Positions 1-7,623 of a stretch of 64,000 bases of DNA are shown one piece after another. A program made the translations under genes and the position numbers. Each line of letters opens with the position of its first letter. Within the stretch, counting starts at the first letter, position 1. The DNA is from Siphonobacter aquaeclarae (GTDB lineage: Bacteria; Bacteroidota; Bacteroidia; Cytophagales; Spirosomataceae): positions 1 through 64,000 of the forward strand of contig NZ_FNGS01000005.1 of the NCBI RefSeq assembly GCF_900103285.1, given 5' to 3'. Under the pieces are notes generated by a model. That model was not told the origin of the DNA. It saw only the letters and a program-made list of their open reading frames with translations, and ran no database searches.

Positions 1-342
1 CCCTCGCCTGCCTGGCTGACGCTTCCGGGCAGAAACCGGGCGCCGGTGTTTGGCTTGCCCAACTTCATGCAGTCGGTGTTCAATACCGAAAAAACGGGTA
101 TTTCTTCCGGAGAGAAGGCACTGGCCTATCCCAACCCGGTTTCGGGCGGAACGCTGACGATCTTTCAGAAAGCAGCCACAGCTGAGGCCGTGAGGGTAAC
201 AGACCTGCAGGGAAAAGATATCCGGACGCGTGACATCAAGCTGCTGCCGGACCGGATTGTACTGAATACTGCATCCTGGCCGTCGGGCCAAACTTACCTG
301 GTTCAGGTAGCGGGAGTTTCTTATAAAATTGTTAAAATCTAA
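1..342 (+). CDS. C-terminal part of a T9SS-secreted protein (5' end outside window)
   Basis: The frame is open from base 1 to the TAA at 340-342, so this is the 3' end of a longer gene and no start should be assigned here. The last ~75 residues look like a type A T9SS sorting domain: a short linker, then an AYPNPVSGG turn, a LTIFQ strand, a VRVTDLQGKDI strand and a closing TYLVQVAG strand before a basic VSYKIVKI end. In this family the domain directs export across the outer membrane by the type IX system and is cleaved on arrival. The function of the missing N-terminal part cannot be judged. The following gene starts 13 bp downstream, so the two may be co-transcribed. Confidence 0.75.
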   Translation, partial: PSPAWLTLPGRNRAPVFGLPNFMQSVFNTEKTGISSGEKALAYPNPVSGGTLTIFQKAATAEAVRVTDLQGKDIRTRDIKLLPDRIVLNTASWPSGQTYLVQVAGVSYKIVKI

Positions 343-355
343 CTGTATCAACCCA

Positions 356-1882
356 ATGAAAAAGCAATTACTGCTGTTTGGCCTTTTGTTGATGGCTGTA
401 GTTTCGTCTTTTGGTCAAACGCTCACGAACGCGATATATGAAGTGGCAGATTCCAGCGACTTCAGATCGTTGGCGGCCTCTTATCCAACCGTCGTATACG
501 ATGGGTCTGTCTGGGTACGGACTGCCGGTTCCCGGAAATCGAATGGCGGGACCATACAAACCGGTCCGACGGGATATTATTATGCTCGGCAGTATTCGGG
601 TTTGATCAATGTACGTTGGTTTGGAGCGAAAGTGAATGACGGCGTGGATGACACAGCTTTGATCCAAAAGGCGATTAACACCGGTGAAAACGTATACCTG
701 CCTCGGGGTACCTACAAGACTTCCTCCAGCCTCGTCATGAAAAATAACTCGCTCGTCGGCGACGGGCCGGCAGCTACTTATTTGGATAAAATCGGAAATG
801 GGCACGCCATCTATATTCCCAATAATGCATATGGGTCGAGGGAAGCGAAGCGGTTTTCGGGCTTTTCTATTATTTCGTCTGACACCACAGCAGCGCGCGA
901 CTATTATGCATTTTATTTCGCTCCGACACCTGCAGGTTTAGCCGCCGGATACAACTCCGGAATATCGATTTCCGATGTTGAGATTTTTGGTAAAGGGCCG
1001 ATTGGAGGGGGAATCTACCTGTCTGATTGCTCTAAAATAGATGTAAGTCATGTTGGAATGACATGGGTCAACAATCCGGTTTCCCTGATCGGAAGCGTGA
1101 TTCAATCAACCTTTACCAACGTTACCTGCTATTTTGACGGAGGGGTGAAAAGTACTACGCTGCCCAATACCGGCGTATTAATGGATTATCGTACCAACTA
1201 TGCCGAAGGCAAACTGATGGGACCTGAATCAACTAAACTGATTGCCTGCTCGTTTGTACAATACGATATCGGCGTTGAATACCGGTTTGGCCTCTACGCC
1301 GTATTTGATAAACTGGACATTGACTATTACAAACAATACGGCTTCTTGTTGAAATACGAATCCTGCCGGATTCTGAATTCCTGGATGTCAACGGCGACTA
1401 CCAGCGAGAAGGCAGTGGCTATTAAACTGATCCCGAGTGGATTTACTCCGGGTGATCTGTTCATCCAGAATAACCAGATCAACGCCTATAACGTGCTTCA
1501 TTCTACCAGTAATGCGATTGAACTGGGGGATAACGGAGCAGGATTAAACCGGTTTAGTTGGGGCGGTCATATTTACGGAAACAGTTTTACCGGCCCGCAG
1601 GGAGCGTGGAATTACGGCATCCAGGCTGATCGGACGAGGGGTGTTATTATCCGGGATAATGTAATGTCTGACAGTCTTTGTACTAACAACGCGATAAACT
1701 TGATATACTGTCGTCATGCGGTAGTTTCCGGCAATATACTGCAATCGGGAACGATTAAATTACAAGCGATACTTCCTAAGAGTTTCGGCTCTATTACGGA
1801 CAATAACGCGAATATAAGCACGTCCAATATTGCTGATCCGGGCAACTGGGAGATTGCGCGAAACGTTTCGTTTTCAAACTGA
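356..1882 (+). CDS. Secreted pectate-lyase-superfamily beta-helix protein
   Basis: The 508-aa protein starts at ATG 356, which begins a clear signal peptide (MKKQLLLFGLLLMAVVSSFG, cut before Q). An upstream in-frame non-ATG start at 329 would overlap the previous gene and spoil the signal. Residues ~85-145 carry the N-terminal block of the Pectate_lyase_3 / epimerase-type right-handed beta-helix (VRWFGAKVNDGVDDTALIQK, then VYLPRGTYK). The rest is Asn/Gly-rich short strands typical of a parallel beta-helix. Such proteins bind or cleave polysaccharide, but no catalytic set can be assigned. There is no T9SS tail, unlike the upstream neighbour, so the protein may stay in the periplasm. A strong hairpin terminator follows. 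Confidence 0.7.
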   Translation: MKKQLLLFGLLLMAVVSSFGQTLTNAIYEVADSSDFRSLAASYPTVVYDGSVWVRTAGSRKSNGGTIQTGPTGYYYARQYSGLINVRWFGAKVNDGVDDTALIQKAINTGENVYLPRGTYKTSSSLVMKNNSLVGDGPAATYLDKIGNGHAIYIPNNAYGSREAKRFSGFSIISSDTTAARDYYAFYFAPTPAGLAAGYNSGISISDVEIFGKGPIGGGIYLSDCSKIDVSHVGMTWVNNPVSLIGSVIQSTFTNVTCYFDGGVKSTTLPNTGVLMDYRTNYAEGKLMGPESTKLIACSFVQYDIGVEYRFGLYAVFDKLDIDYYKQYGFLLKYESCRILNSWMSTATTSEKAVAIKLIPSGFTPGDLFIQNNQINAYNVLHSTSNAIELGDNGAGLNRFSWGGHIYGNSFTGPQGAWNYGIQADRTRGVIIRDNVMSDSLCTNNAINLIYCRHAVVSGNILQSGTIKLQAILPKSFGSITDNNANISTSNIADPGNWEIARNVSFSN

Positions 1883-1900
1883 TAGTTCCACTACCGGTGA

Positions 1901-1939
1901 AAACAGCTCCCGTCCGAAAAGGGGGGAGCTGTTTCTTTT
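1901..1939 (+). terminator. Rho-independent terminator after the beta-helix gene
   Basis: An 11-bp perfect stem (AAACAGCTCCC at 1901-1911 with GGGAGCTGTTT at 1924-1934) is followed by CTTTTT. It lies 18 bp after the stop codon of the beta-helix gene, so the next gene is transcribed separately. Confidence 0.8.
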
Positions 1940-2036
1940 TGGTCACCCGGCAAAATCGATCTTTCTCCTAATTGGCGTTTCCAATAAGTAATGTAGATTC
2001 GTTCGACAACCGCCCGGGCTATCGGCATCATCCGCT

Positions 2037-2738
2037 ATGAACCTCACCCAATCCCTCCGCAACGAAGGCTATGACTACATCGACAGCCTCGTCCGCAACC
2101 ACAAGCTCGGACAGCTCTGGCTGCGGAAAAATTTCAATGAACCGGAACTGTATTTTGAACGGGTGACGGATGCTTTTTCCAGCGATGTCGCATTGGAAGA
2201 GATCCTCAATCCGGCTCTCAACGTCGATTTCAACCAGCAAAACACCTTCAAATTCAACATCGGTATGACGGTGCTGGAAGAAACCCTGACCTCCATCGGC
2301 ATGTCGCAACTGGGTTTGTCGACCAAACTGTCGACCGGAAAGTCGGTCTCCATTAAGTTCGACCACACGCTGTCGAAAGAATATGCGCTCGGTAACATGG
2401 AGCATTTCTTTCAGGAAGCGGATTTCGTCCGGCCCAGCCCCTCGCTGCTTCGGAACGCCAATAAGAACTTCATTCTATTTGTTTCGGGATTGATCGAGGC
2501 GGAAAACCTCATCGCCGAGATCAATACCGACAAGGAAATCAGCGCAGAGGTCGTTGCTGAACTGACCGAAGCGGCAAAAGGTACCGCTTCCTTCGACCTG
2601 ACGAAAAAGACAACCCTGAAGATGACCTCCGATCCGGGACAGCGGTTTCCGGTCGCGGTCAAAGCGCACCGGTTATTTTACGACAAGGGTGTCTTCGGGC
2701 AGATGAAACTGATTTCGAACGTGTTGGAAACGTTCTGA
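2037..2738 (+). CDS. Candidate bacterial gasdermin-like pore-forming protein
   Basis: The protein has 233 aa, no signal peptide and no hydrophobic membrane segment. Its residue pattern follows that of bacterial gasdermins: an L-x3-GY start (residues 7-12), a short strand with LWLRK (27-31), then FKFNIGMTVLEETLTSIG (71-88), a KSVSIKFDH strand (102-110), a helix ending FFQEAD (124-129), a long hydrophobic strand NFILFVSGLIEAENL (144-158) and PVAVKAHRLFYDKG (205-218). In that family the protein is cytosolic and autoinhibited until a protease removes a short C-terminal peptide; it then forms very large membrane pores. Two features are odd: there is no cysteine at all, whereas characterised members are palmitoylated on an N-terminal Cys, and only ~15 residues follow RLFYDKG. 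No protease gene is adjacent. The family call rests on remembered pattern, not a search. The alternative is an unrelated cytosolic protein. Confidence 0.55.
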   Translation: MNLTQSLRNEGYDYIDSLVRNHKLGQLWLRKNFNEPELYFERVTDAFSSDVALEEILNPALNVDFNQQNTFKFNIGMTVLEETLTSIGMSQLGLSTKLSTGKSVSIKFDHTLSKEYALGNMEHFFQEADFVRPSPSLLRNANKNFILFVSGLIEAENLIAEINTDKEISAEVVAELTEAAKGTASFDLTKKTTLKMTSDPGQRFPVAVKAHRLFYDKGVFGQMKLISNVLETF

Positions 2739-2808
2739 CCGGAGGCCGAGAACAGCACGGCGTTGACCGAGCAGGAAAAGGACAAAACCGCCGGGTTATC
2801 CGGTACAC

Positions 2809-2859
2809 AAAAAAGGGAAGCATGTACCGGCGTATGCCCGCGACATGCTTCCCTTTTTT
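2809..2859. terminator. Strong bidirectional hairpin terminator
   Basis: The arms at 2809-2825 and 2843-2859 are 17 bp and perfectly complementary. They start with six A and end with six T, so the structure works in both directions. It lies 70 bp after the gasdermin-like gene. Confidence 0.85.
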
Positions 2860-3525
2860 CTTCCCGAAAACGATCTTTCCGGCTAAATCCACCAGGTGAT
2901 CCGGCTATTTATGACAGCGAAAGCGGGTACTCACTACTAAAGAATACGTCATTATTTTCCTACAAAACACGTATTCGCTACTAATATCTCAACAGGAATT
3001 TCTATTTTTGACCTACTAATATTCAGAAACGCTTGCCAGATGTGCCATAATCTGAAGGAAGCCGATCTGTTAAGTATCCGCTACATAAGCTTCTCTTTCG
3101 TCAATCATCTGTCTGCAGCGTTGATTGATTCTTTTCCCGCCAGTTAAAATCCCGCCGGAGTACTCAGTAAAAATAGAATTCGATCTTTCAACTGTAACTC
3201 TTTGCGATTACTACTATGAGTCACCCATTACTCCCTGTGTCTGAAACAGCCTGTATGTCGGCGGATATTCAAAAGCATTCTTCTACGACCGAAATCAACT
3301 ACTAATCAGGCGAATAGCTTGTTCTGATCGGGTGTATTCTTCAGGAGATCTCCGTGTCTTGTCACGACGGCCTCCAGTGAATCTGCCATTTTCTCATATG
3401 CCTAAGCGAACGGGTACGTTACCGCAGGTTCTCCGCCTGGCGTAGCGACATCAGGAGTCATTTCCGGGGGGTTCGCCAGCAGACAGGACAAGCATTCCGC
3501 ATGACCTAAACTTTATCGTATCCCT
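2860..3525. other. Long gene-free, AT-richer intergenic stretch
   Basis: No frame here is convincing: the open frames are short and cover no recognisable domain. The stretch is AT-richer than its surroundings and contains the CTACTAA repeats described separately. It separates the isolated gasdermin-like gene from a T9SS cargo gene and could hold a promoter or a decayed gene. No protease remnant could be recognised. Confidence 0.5.
2934..3306. repeat. CTACTAA(T) repeats with a GAATACGT inverted repeat
   Basis: CTACTAA occurs at 2934-2940, 2978-2984, 3013-3019 and 3299-3305; the last three continue with T. The first two flank an 8-bp inverted repeat, GAATACGT (2942-2949) and ACGTATTC (2969-2976). 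The symmetrical layout of direct repeat, inverted repeat and direct repeat could be a regulator-binding site or the edge of a decayed element. Confidence 0.4.
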
Positions 3526-4629
3526 ATGAAAATTATCTACTCCTTTATTCTGTTGCTTCTGTTTCAAATTAGCTATGCCCAAACAGAGGCGGATTTTTGT
3601 GTCATTTCGCCGAATACCCTGCCCGGGACAACGGGATTCGGCGGTACCGGCGGCGGCGGATATGCCATGACTTCCCCGATTAATGCGTACGATGCAGACA
3701 CTTCGACATTCGGCTATATCCATATCGCTCCGACACCCCCATTCTTTCCGCCGAAACCGGCCTACTCGATCAGTATGGGGGTCATCTTTGGATCTACATT
3801 GCCGGCGGGATCGTTTATCCGTTTCAGAGTCGGAACATCTGACCTTTCGCCGACTTTCACGTACAGCATTACAACAGATGCAGAAACGATCATACCAACG
3901 CAACCGGTGAGCAATCTGCCGGGCGTCGCGCCTGCTTACATCGGAGACGCGTCTCCGTCTGATCCGCTTGGTTTCCAGCTGACCCAGGCAGCAACCCGGG
4001 TGACCTTCACCCTGAATGTACCTGCTAATTATTTCTACAACGGATCGAGGATGCTTCGGGTATATTCCATCGAAGCCACCGGCATTTGCAGCCCTCCGCT
4101 GCCCGTTTCGCTGACTGGTTTTCAGGCTGTAAAAAGGGGATCTTCCGCCGAACTGGCATGGGCTACTGCAAGCGAAAAGAATAACCTCGGATTTGAGATT
4201 CTCAAGAGCAGGGACCTGGCATCCTGGGAGAAGATCGGCTATGTTTCTTCTTCCGTAACCAACAGCAATAGCCGGCAGGAATACGGATTTACGGACGCGG
4301 CGCTTGCCGCCGGCACGACTTACTACCGCCTGAAACAAGTGGATGTTGATGGGAAATATACGCTGAGTCCGATCCGCTCCCTCGATACGGAAGGTGATCT
4401 GAGCGCGCTGCTCCGCTTTACTAATCCGGTCGGCAACAGCATTGCATTCGAATCAGAACCTGCCGGCGTCGCAGACCTGGCTATTGTGCAAACAGACGGA
4501 CGTGTTGTCATCGCGGGTATTCCTGCATTAAAATCCATTCCCGTCAGCCAGCTTGGCCGGGGCGTCTATATTCTCCGGGTACGGATGCAGAATGGAGCGG
4601 TGGTTGCGAGACGTTTCGTCAAAGAATAA
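3526..4629 (+). CDS. Secreted T9SS type A cargo protein
   Basis: The protein has 367 aa with an N-terminal signal peptide (MKIIYSFILLLLFQISYA, cut before Q). Residues ~20-185 form a Gly/Thr/Ser/Pro-rich beta domain of unknown role. From ~190 the module typical of Bacteroidota cargo proteins begins: LPVSLTGFQAVKRGSSAEL, then WATASEKNNLGFEILKS, a YRLKQVDVDG strand and a terminal sorting domain ending in LGRGVYILRVRM. It is therefore expected to be exported by the type IX system and anchored at or released from the surface. No enzyme motif is visible. It ends at a hairpin terminator and faces the NIPSNAP gene convergently. Confidence 0.7.
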   Translation: MKIIYSFILLLLFQISYAQTEADFCVISPNTLPGTTGFGGTGGGGYAMTSPINAYDADTSTFGYIHIAPTPPFFPPKPAYSISMGVIFGSTLPAGSFIRFRVGTSDLSPTFTYSITTDAETIIPTQPVSNLPGVAPAYIGDASPSDPLGFQLTQAATRVTFTLNVPANYFYNGSRMLRVYSIEATGICSPPLPVSLTGFQAVKRGSSAELAWATASEKNNLGFEILKSRDLASWEKIGYVSSSVTNSNSRQEYGFTDAALAAGTTYYRLKQVDVDGKYTLSPIRSLDTEGDLSALLRFTNPVGNSIAFESEPAGVADLAIVQTDGRVVIAGIPALKSIPVSQLGRGVYILRVRMQNGAVVARRFVKE

Positions 4630-4679
4630 CGAACAACCGGCTGGTTCTTCAGGGAATTTATTGTTGAAAGGATAGTGTT

Positions 4680-4710
4680 AAAAAGCGGACATATTGTGCC
4701 CGCTTTTTTT
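4680..4710 (+). terminator. Rho-independent terminator after the T9SS cargo gene
   Basis: The 9-bp arms AAAAAGCGG (4680-4688) and CCGCTTTTT (4700-4708) are followed by more T. The hairpin lies about 50 bp past the stop codon. Confidence 0.75.
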
Positions 4711-4782
4711 ATGGACAGGAGTACCCGGAAGATGTCCAGGGCATAAAGGTCGCTGAAGCGGAATAGGAATGTTGGAAGGGGA

Positions 4783-4819
4783 TCTGTGCATTCTGCGTTT
4801 TTCTCACAGAATGCACAGA
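4783..4819. repeat. 13-bp perfect inverted repeat between convergent genes
   Basis: TCTGTGCATTCTG (4783-4795) pairs with CAGAATGCACAGA (4807-4819) across an 11-nt T-rich loop. It sits 18 bp beyond the stop of the minus-strand NIPSNAP gene. It resembles the CTGTG-based hairpin at 23563-23627 and may act as a terminator or RNA-stabilising hairpin. Confidence 0.6.
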
Positions 4820-4836
4820 AAAGTACTCGAACTTTT

Positions 4837-5619
4837 TCAGAGGTCGGAGTACGCTGCCGGATACAAAAAGTAAGACGTATTCTTCGACACATTATGCTGG
4901 TATTCCGGCATCGTTTTGATTCGCCCCCATTCCGCATCTGCACTGAACGCTTTCCAGTGCGCATCGCGGGAAGCTTTATCGGCAAACGTCGTCAGGTACA
5001 TGAGGTTGGGCATGCTCCGGCCCGCGACTACCTCGCCGTAAAATACAGGATTGAAACCCAGCCGGTCGAAAACGGCTTCTTCTCCGGCTTTGTCGAACAT
5101 ATCCACTTTATTATGGAAGAGTTTTTCGGTGAAGCTTTCATAGCTCCGCAGTTCGTAGACGCGTTCGCTTTTCGGTGAGGTGAGGTCGGGTTTACGCAGT
5201 ACAGGACGGCCTGCAAATGCCTGTAAAACAATGGTTTCGAGGCGTACATACGGCGGATTGGTATAAGGTGCGTCGAGGTAGTCCTTTCCGTCAGCCTGGT
5301 ACCGGGTGTCTTTTCCGAGCTTCGCCGGAAGGGATAGCAGCGCGTCCAGCGAAGACAGCGGCGTGAGGACGTAGACGAGTTTGCCGGCAGCCGTATCCGT
5401 CGGAACGGGCTTGAATACGCCGACTGCCGCGATACCCTGCCGGTGCGCGGCAGGGAGATACGCATCGCGGAGGTAGGTATCCAGCCGGTTTTCCTGCTCT
5501 TTACCCTGGATACGGTAAATTTTCAGTTCGTAAAACTCCCTTTTGGGGGGCTTTGCCAGCGCACAAAAGGAACAAAACAGGCCAATGGCCAGTGTCAGAA
5601 GGGATTTAGAGGTCAGCAT
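4837..5619 (-). CDS. Secreted NIPSNAP-family protein, two NIPSNAP-like domains
   Basis: The protein has 260 aa from ATG 5619. An upstream TTG six codons earlier is ignored because the ATG begins the signal peptide (MLTSKSLLTLAIGLFCSFCA). Two ferredoxin-like NIPSNAP repeats are visible: one from REFYELKIYRI (~30-130) and one from ERVYELRSYE (~150-255). NIPSNAP proteins are small alpha-beta barrel dimers; in Bacteroidota they are often periplasmic and of unsettled function. The gene has no operon partner. Its 3' end faces the T9SS cargo gene, with hairpins between them. Confidence 0.75.
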   Translation of the reverse strand: MLTSKSLLTLAIGLFCSFCALAKPPKREFYELKIYRIQGKEQENRLDTYLRDAYLPAAHRQGIAAVGVFKPVPTDTAAGKLVYVLTPLSSLDALLSLPAKLGKDTRYQADGKDYLDAPYTNPPYVRLETIVLQAFAGRPVLRKPDLTSPKSERVYELRSYESFTEKLFHNKVDMFDKAGEEAVFDRLGFNPVFYGEVVAGRSMPNLMYLTTFADKASRDAHWKAFSADAEWGRIKTMPEYQHNVSKNTSYFLYPAAYSDL

Positions 5620-5680
5620 AGTGCAGTTGATGTTCAAAGAAAAGAAGGTTTTTTACGGAACGACCCTGACATGCAGGTAT

Positions 5681-5712
5681 AAAAATAAGGGGCGGCGCGA
5701 AGCGCCGCCCCT
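5681..5712 (-). terminator. Rho-independent terminator for the Cthe_2159-like lipoprotein gene
   Basis: Perfect 10-bp arms GGGGCGGCGC (5690-5699) and GCGCCGCCCC (5703-5712) enclose a 3-nt loop. On the minus strand they are followed by TTATTTTTA. This lies 31 bp beyond the stop codon at 5744. Confidence 0.8.
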
Positions 5713-5743
5713 CCCGGATTGGTTGGAAACAGGCAGGGTATGA

Positions 5744-7261
5744 CTAAGGACCCTGTGTGCCGCCGACTTTCGTCACGACACTGCTTTGGGTAAACGTAGA
5801 TGCTTGTGAACCAGGGACATATGTGCCGCTTGTAAAGAGGCCGTTTACCGACGTTCCGCCCGTTACACTGCCGCCGGTATATACTTTATAGGAGGTGCCC
5901 GTCTTTAGTTTCGGACTGGAGAAAAGCATGGTAGTGTAGGTACGGGGAACTTCAAAGGTCAGGGCTTCGGCGCCGTCGGTCGACTGGATATGCACCAGCT
6001 GGTTAGCCGAAGCACCGCCAAGTATGGCAACAGCCTGCGTCGTTACGCTCGCCGTTGGCATACTTGTCGCCCCGCCGATACCCACCGCGATACCGCCGGT
6101 GATTTTAAAGGTATTTCTGTCGCAGTCGAACCCTTCTTCCGGTGAACCTGCGCCGACGGATACAATCCGGCCGCCGGTGATGGTCATCGGCCCGTTGGAA
6201 TCAATGCCGTCGTTGTTGGAGCTATAGGCATAAATTGTACCGCCGTTGAGGTAGATAAACGATCCGGCGTTGAGCGCATCGTCATATGTTTTGATGGTGA
6301 GCGTTCCGTTATTGACGGTCAGAATGCTCTTGCTTTCGATGCCTTCTCCGGCCGTCGAATTGACGTTGATGACGCCTCCGTTGATGGTGACATAGGGATC
6401 GATCGTCGTATCGGTATCCCAGCTCGCCGTAATTCCTTTGTCGGCTACGTTGAGCGTAAATGTCCCGTCGTTGATGACGATATATCCTTCCTCAGCCTGG
6501 ATACCGTCGCCGGAAGCGGCGATCGTTACCGTACCGCCGTCCGCGATGAACGCTTCATTCGTATGAATACCATCTGAAACGGCGCCCGAAACGGTAATCA
6601 CTCCGCTGATAATCCGGACATAGTCATCCGAACAGAGGGCGTGTTTGTAGTTACCTTTCAGAGCCAGACTACCCGTTCCGCTGAAAATCAGCTGTCCTTC
6701 GCTGAAGAAAGTGGCTTTTTGATCTTCTGTGCTGGTTGCGTAGGAGGCGCCGTCGGTCAGGGAATTGGTGGTGCCGTCGGCGAGTACAACGAATGCCCGT
6801 TTGCTAGACTGAACATTAATCGCCGGTCCGTCCGCATTGGTCAGGTTTACGCCGTTGAGGGTGAGTTTGAACTTTTTGTCGCTGTAGAGTTTGAACGACC
6901 CGTTGGCTGACGTTCCGGAAAGGACATACGCCACTCCGGCGACTGTTGTAGTCACGACGACGTCACCGTTGGTTTCCGTGACGGTGACGCCGTTGCCGGC
7001 GAGCGGATTGTCGACCGTGATACTACTACTACCATAGGTGATCGTGACGGTCGAAGTAAAGGTGGAATTAGCGAGGAGGTCTTCGTCGTCGGCCGCAGTG
7101 CCGGTGTTTCCTTCCGGAGCGGAGGAAGCCGTCGAGACGCTGTCAATGGAAATGCCGCTTCCGGTGTCGGTGCCCGACGGGTCGTCATCGTTTTTGGAGC
7201 AGGCCAGCAGGCCTAATGCGAGAAAGGCCCCGGCCAGGAAGCTTCGGTGGAATGTGTTCAT
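5744..7261 (-). CDS. Lipoprotein with Cthe_2159-type carbohydrate-binding beta-helix domain
   Basis: The protein has 505 aa. The N-terminus has a lipoprotein signal with lipobox LLAC (Cys21) followed by SKNDDD, the charged tether common in Bacteroidota lipoproteins. From ~70 it reads as a right-handed beta-helix of the Cthe_2159 (PF14262) type: an N-terminal VLSGT strand, FKLTLNGVNLTNADGPAI, then successive turns with GDGIQAEEGYIVINDGTF, GEGIESKS and DGIDSNG. The Clostridium thermocellum founder binds acidic polysaccharide. The likely role is surface binding of a glycan, but the ligand is unknown. The gene stands alone, with its own terminator and a repeat-filled region upstream. Confidence 0.75.
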   Translation of the reverse strand: MNTFHRSFLAGAFLALGLLACSKNDDDPSGTDTGSGISIDSVSTASSAPEGNTGTAADDEDLLANSTFTSTVTITYGSSSITVDNPLAGNGVTVTETNGDVVVTTTVAGVAYVLSGTSANGSFKLYSDKKFKLTLNGVNLTNADGPAINVQSSKRAFVVLADGTTNSLTDGASYATSTEDQKATFFSEGQLIFSGTGSLALKGNYKHALCSDDYVRIISGVITVSGAVSDGIHTNEAFIADGGTVTIAASGDGIQAEEGYIVINDGTFTLNVADKGITASWDTDTTIDPYVTINGGVINVNSTAGEGIESKSILTVNNGTLTIKTYDDALNAGSFIYLNGGTIYAYSSNNDGIDSNGPMTITGGRIVSVGAGSPEEGFDCDRNTFKITGGIAVGIGGATSMPTASVTTQAVAILGGASANQLVHIQSTDGAEALTFEVPRTYTTMLFSSPKLKTGTSYKVYTGGSVTGGTSVNGLFTSGTYVPGSQASTFTQSSVVTKVGGTQGP

Positions 7262-7413
7262 ACTCTCGGTGTTGCGTGTTTAGAGACGGCCGCCGTGGGA
7301 GAGGCGTCGTCCCTATTCCATACGCCCCGCCGGCGGGTCATGTTGCGGAGGTATGGCTTTCGTCTATGTACGGGGTAGTTTGCGGGATGGGGAGGAGGGA
7401 TTTGGAGATGGGA

Positions 7414-7441
7414 GCATGGGGCAAAGGGCATAGAGCAGTAG
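7414..7441 (+). repeat. GC-rich heptamer tract (GCANNGG class)
   Basis: Four consecutive 7-nt units, GCATGGG, GCAAAGG, GCATAGA and GCAGTAG, sit upstream of the lipoprotein gene in the 362-bp gap before the next gene. The same units recur at 41334-41400 and 56616-56699, where they form inverted pairs. Here only one orientation is present. Confidence 0.6.
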
Positions 7442-7462
7442 CAAAGGCGAATACCTCCCCTT

Positions 7463-7550
7463 GGTGGTTGAGCCCCGTCGAAACCACCGGCAGCCGTCCT
7501 TTTCATTCCAAACATGCTCTCCACGCCAGTTTCGACGTAGCTCAACCACC
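7463..7550. repeat. REP-like inverted repeat
   Basis: The 22-nt arms at 7463-7484 and 7529-7550 match in inverted orientation at 20 of 22 positions. The core is GGTGGTTGAG...GTCGAAAC. Both arms are followed by an ACCACCGGCAGCC-like tail. The motif resembles extragenic palindromes of the GTTTCGAC...CTCAACCACC type that are widespread in other bacterial groups, notably Actinobacteria, as far as I recall. No RAYT transposase gene is in the window. Confidence 0.6.
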
Positions 7551-7623
7551 GGCAGCCACGTCTCATGGGATTTGCGTCTCCTAAAAACTTAGTTATATTG
7601 CCCCCTCACTTCACCTCCAATCC

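Noticed and set aside
2763-2984. 73-codon frame after the gasdermin-like gene, considered as a partner gene
   Set aside because: It runs straight through the 17-bp terminator hairpin and shows no domain.
7216-7584. Overlapping short frames in the 7262-7623 gap
   Set aside because: They translate heptamer and REP-like repeats and overlap the lipoprotein start, so they are not genes.
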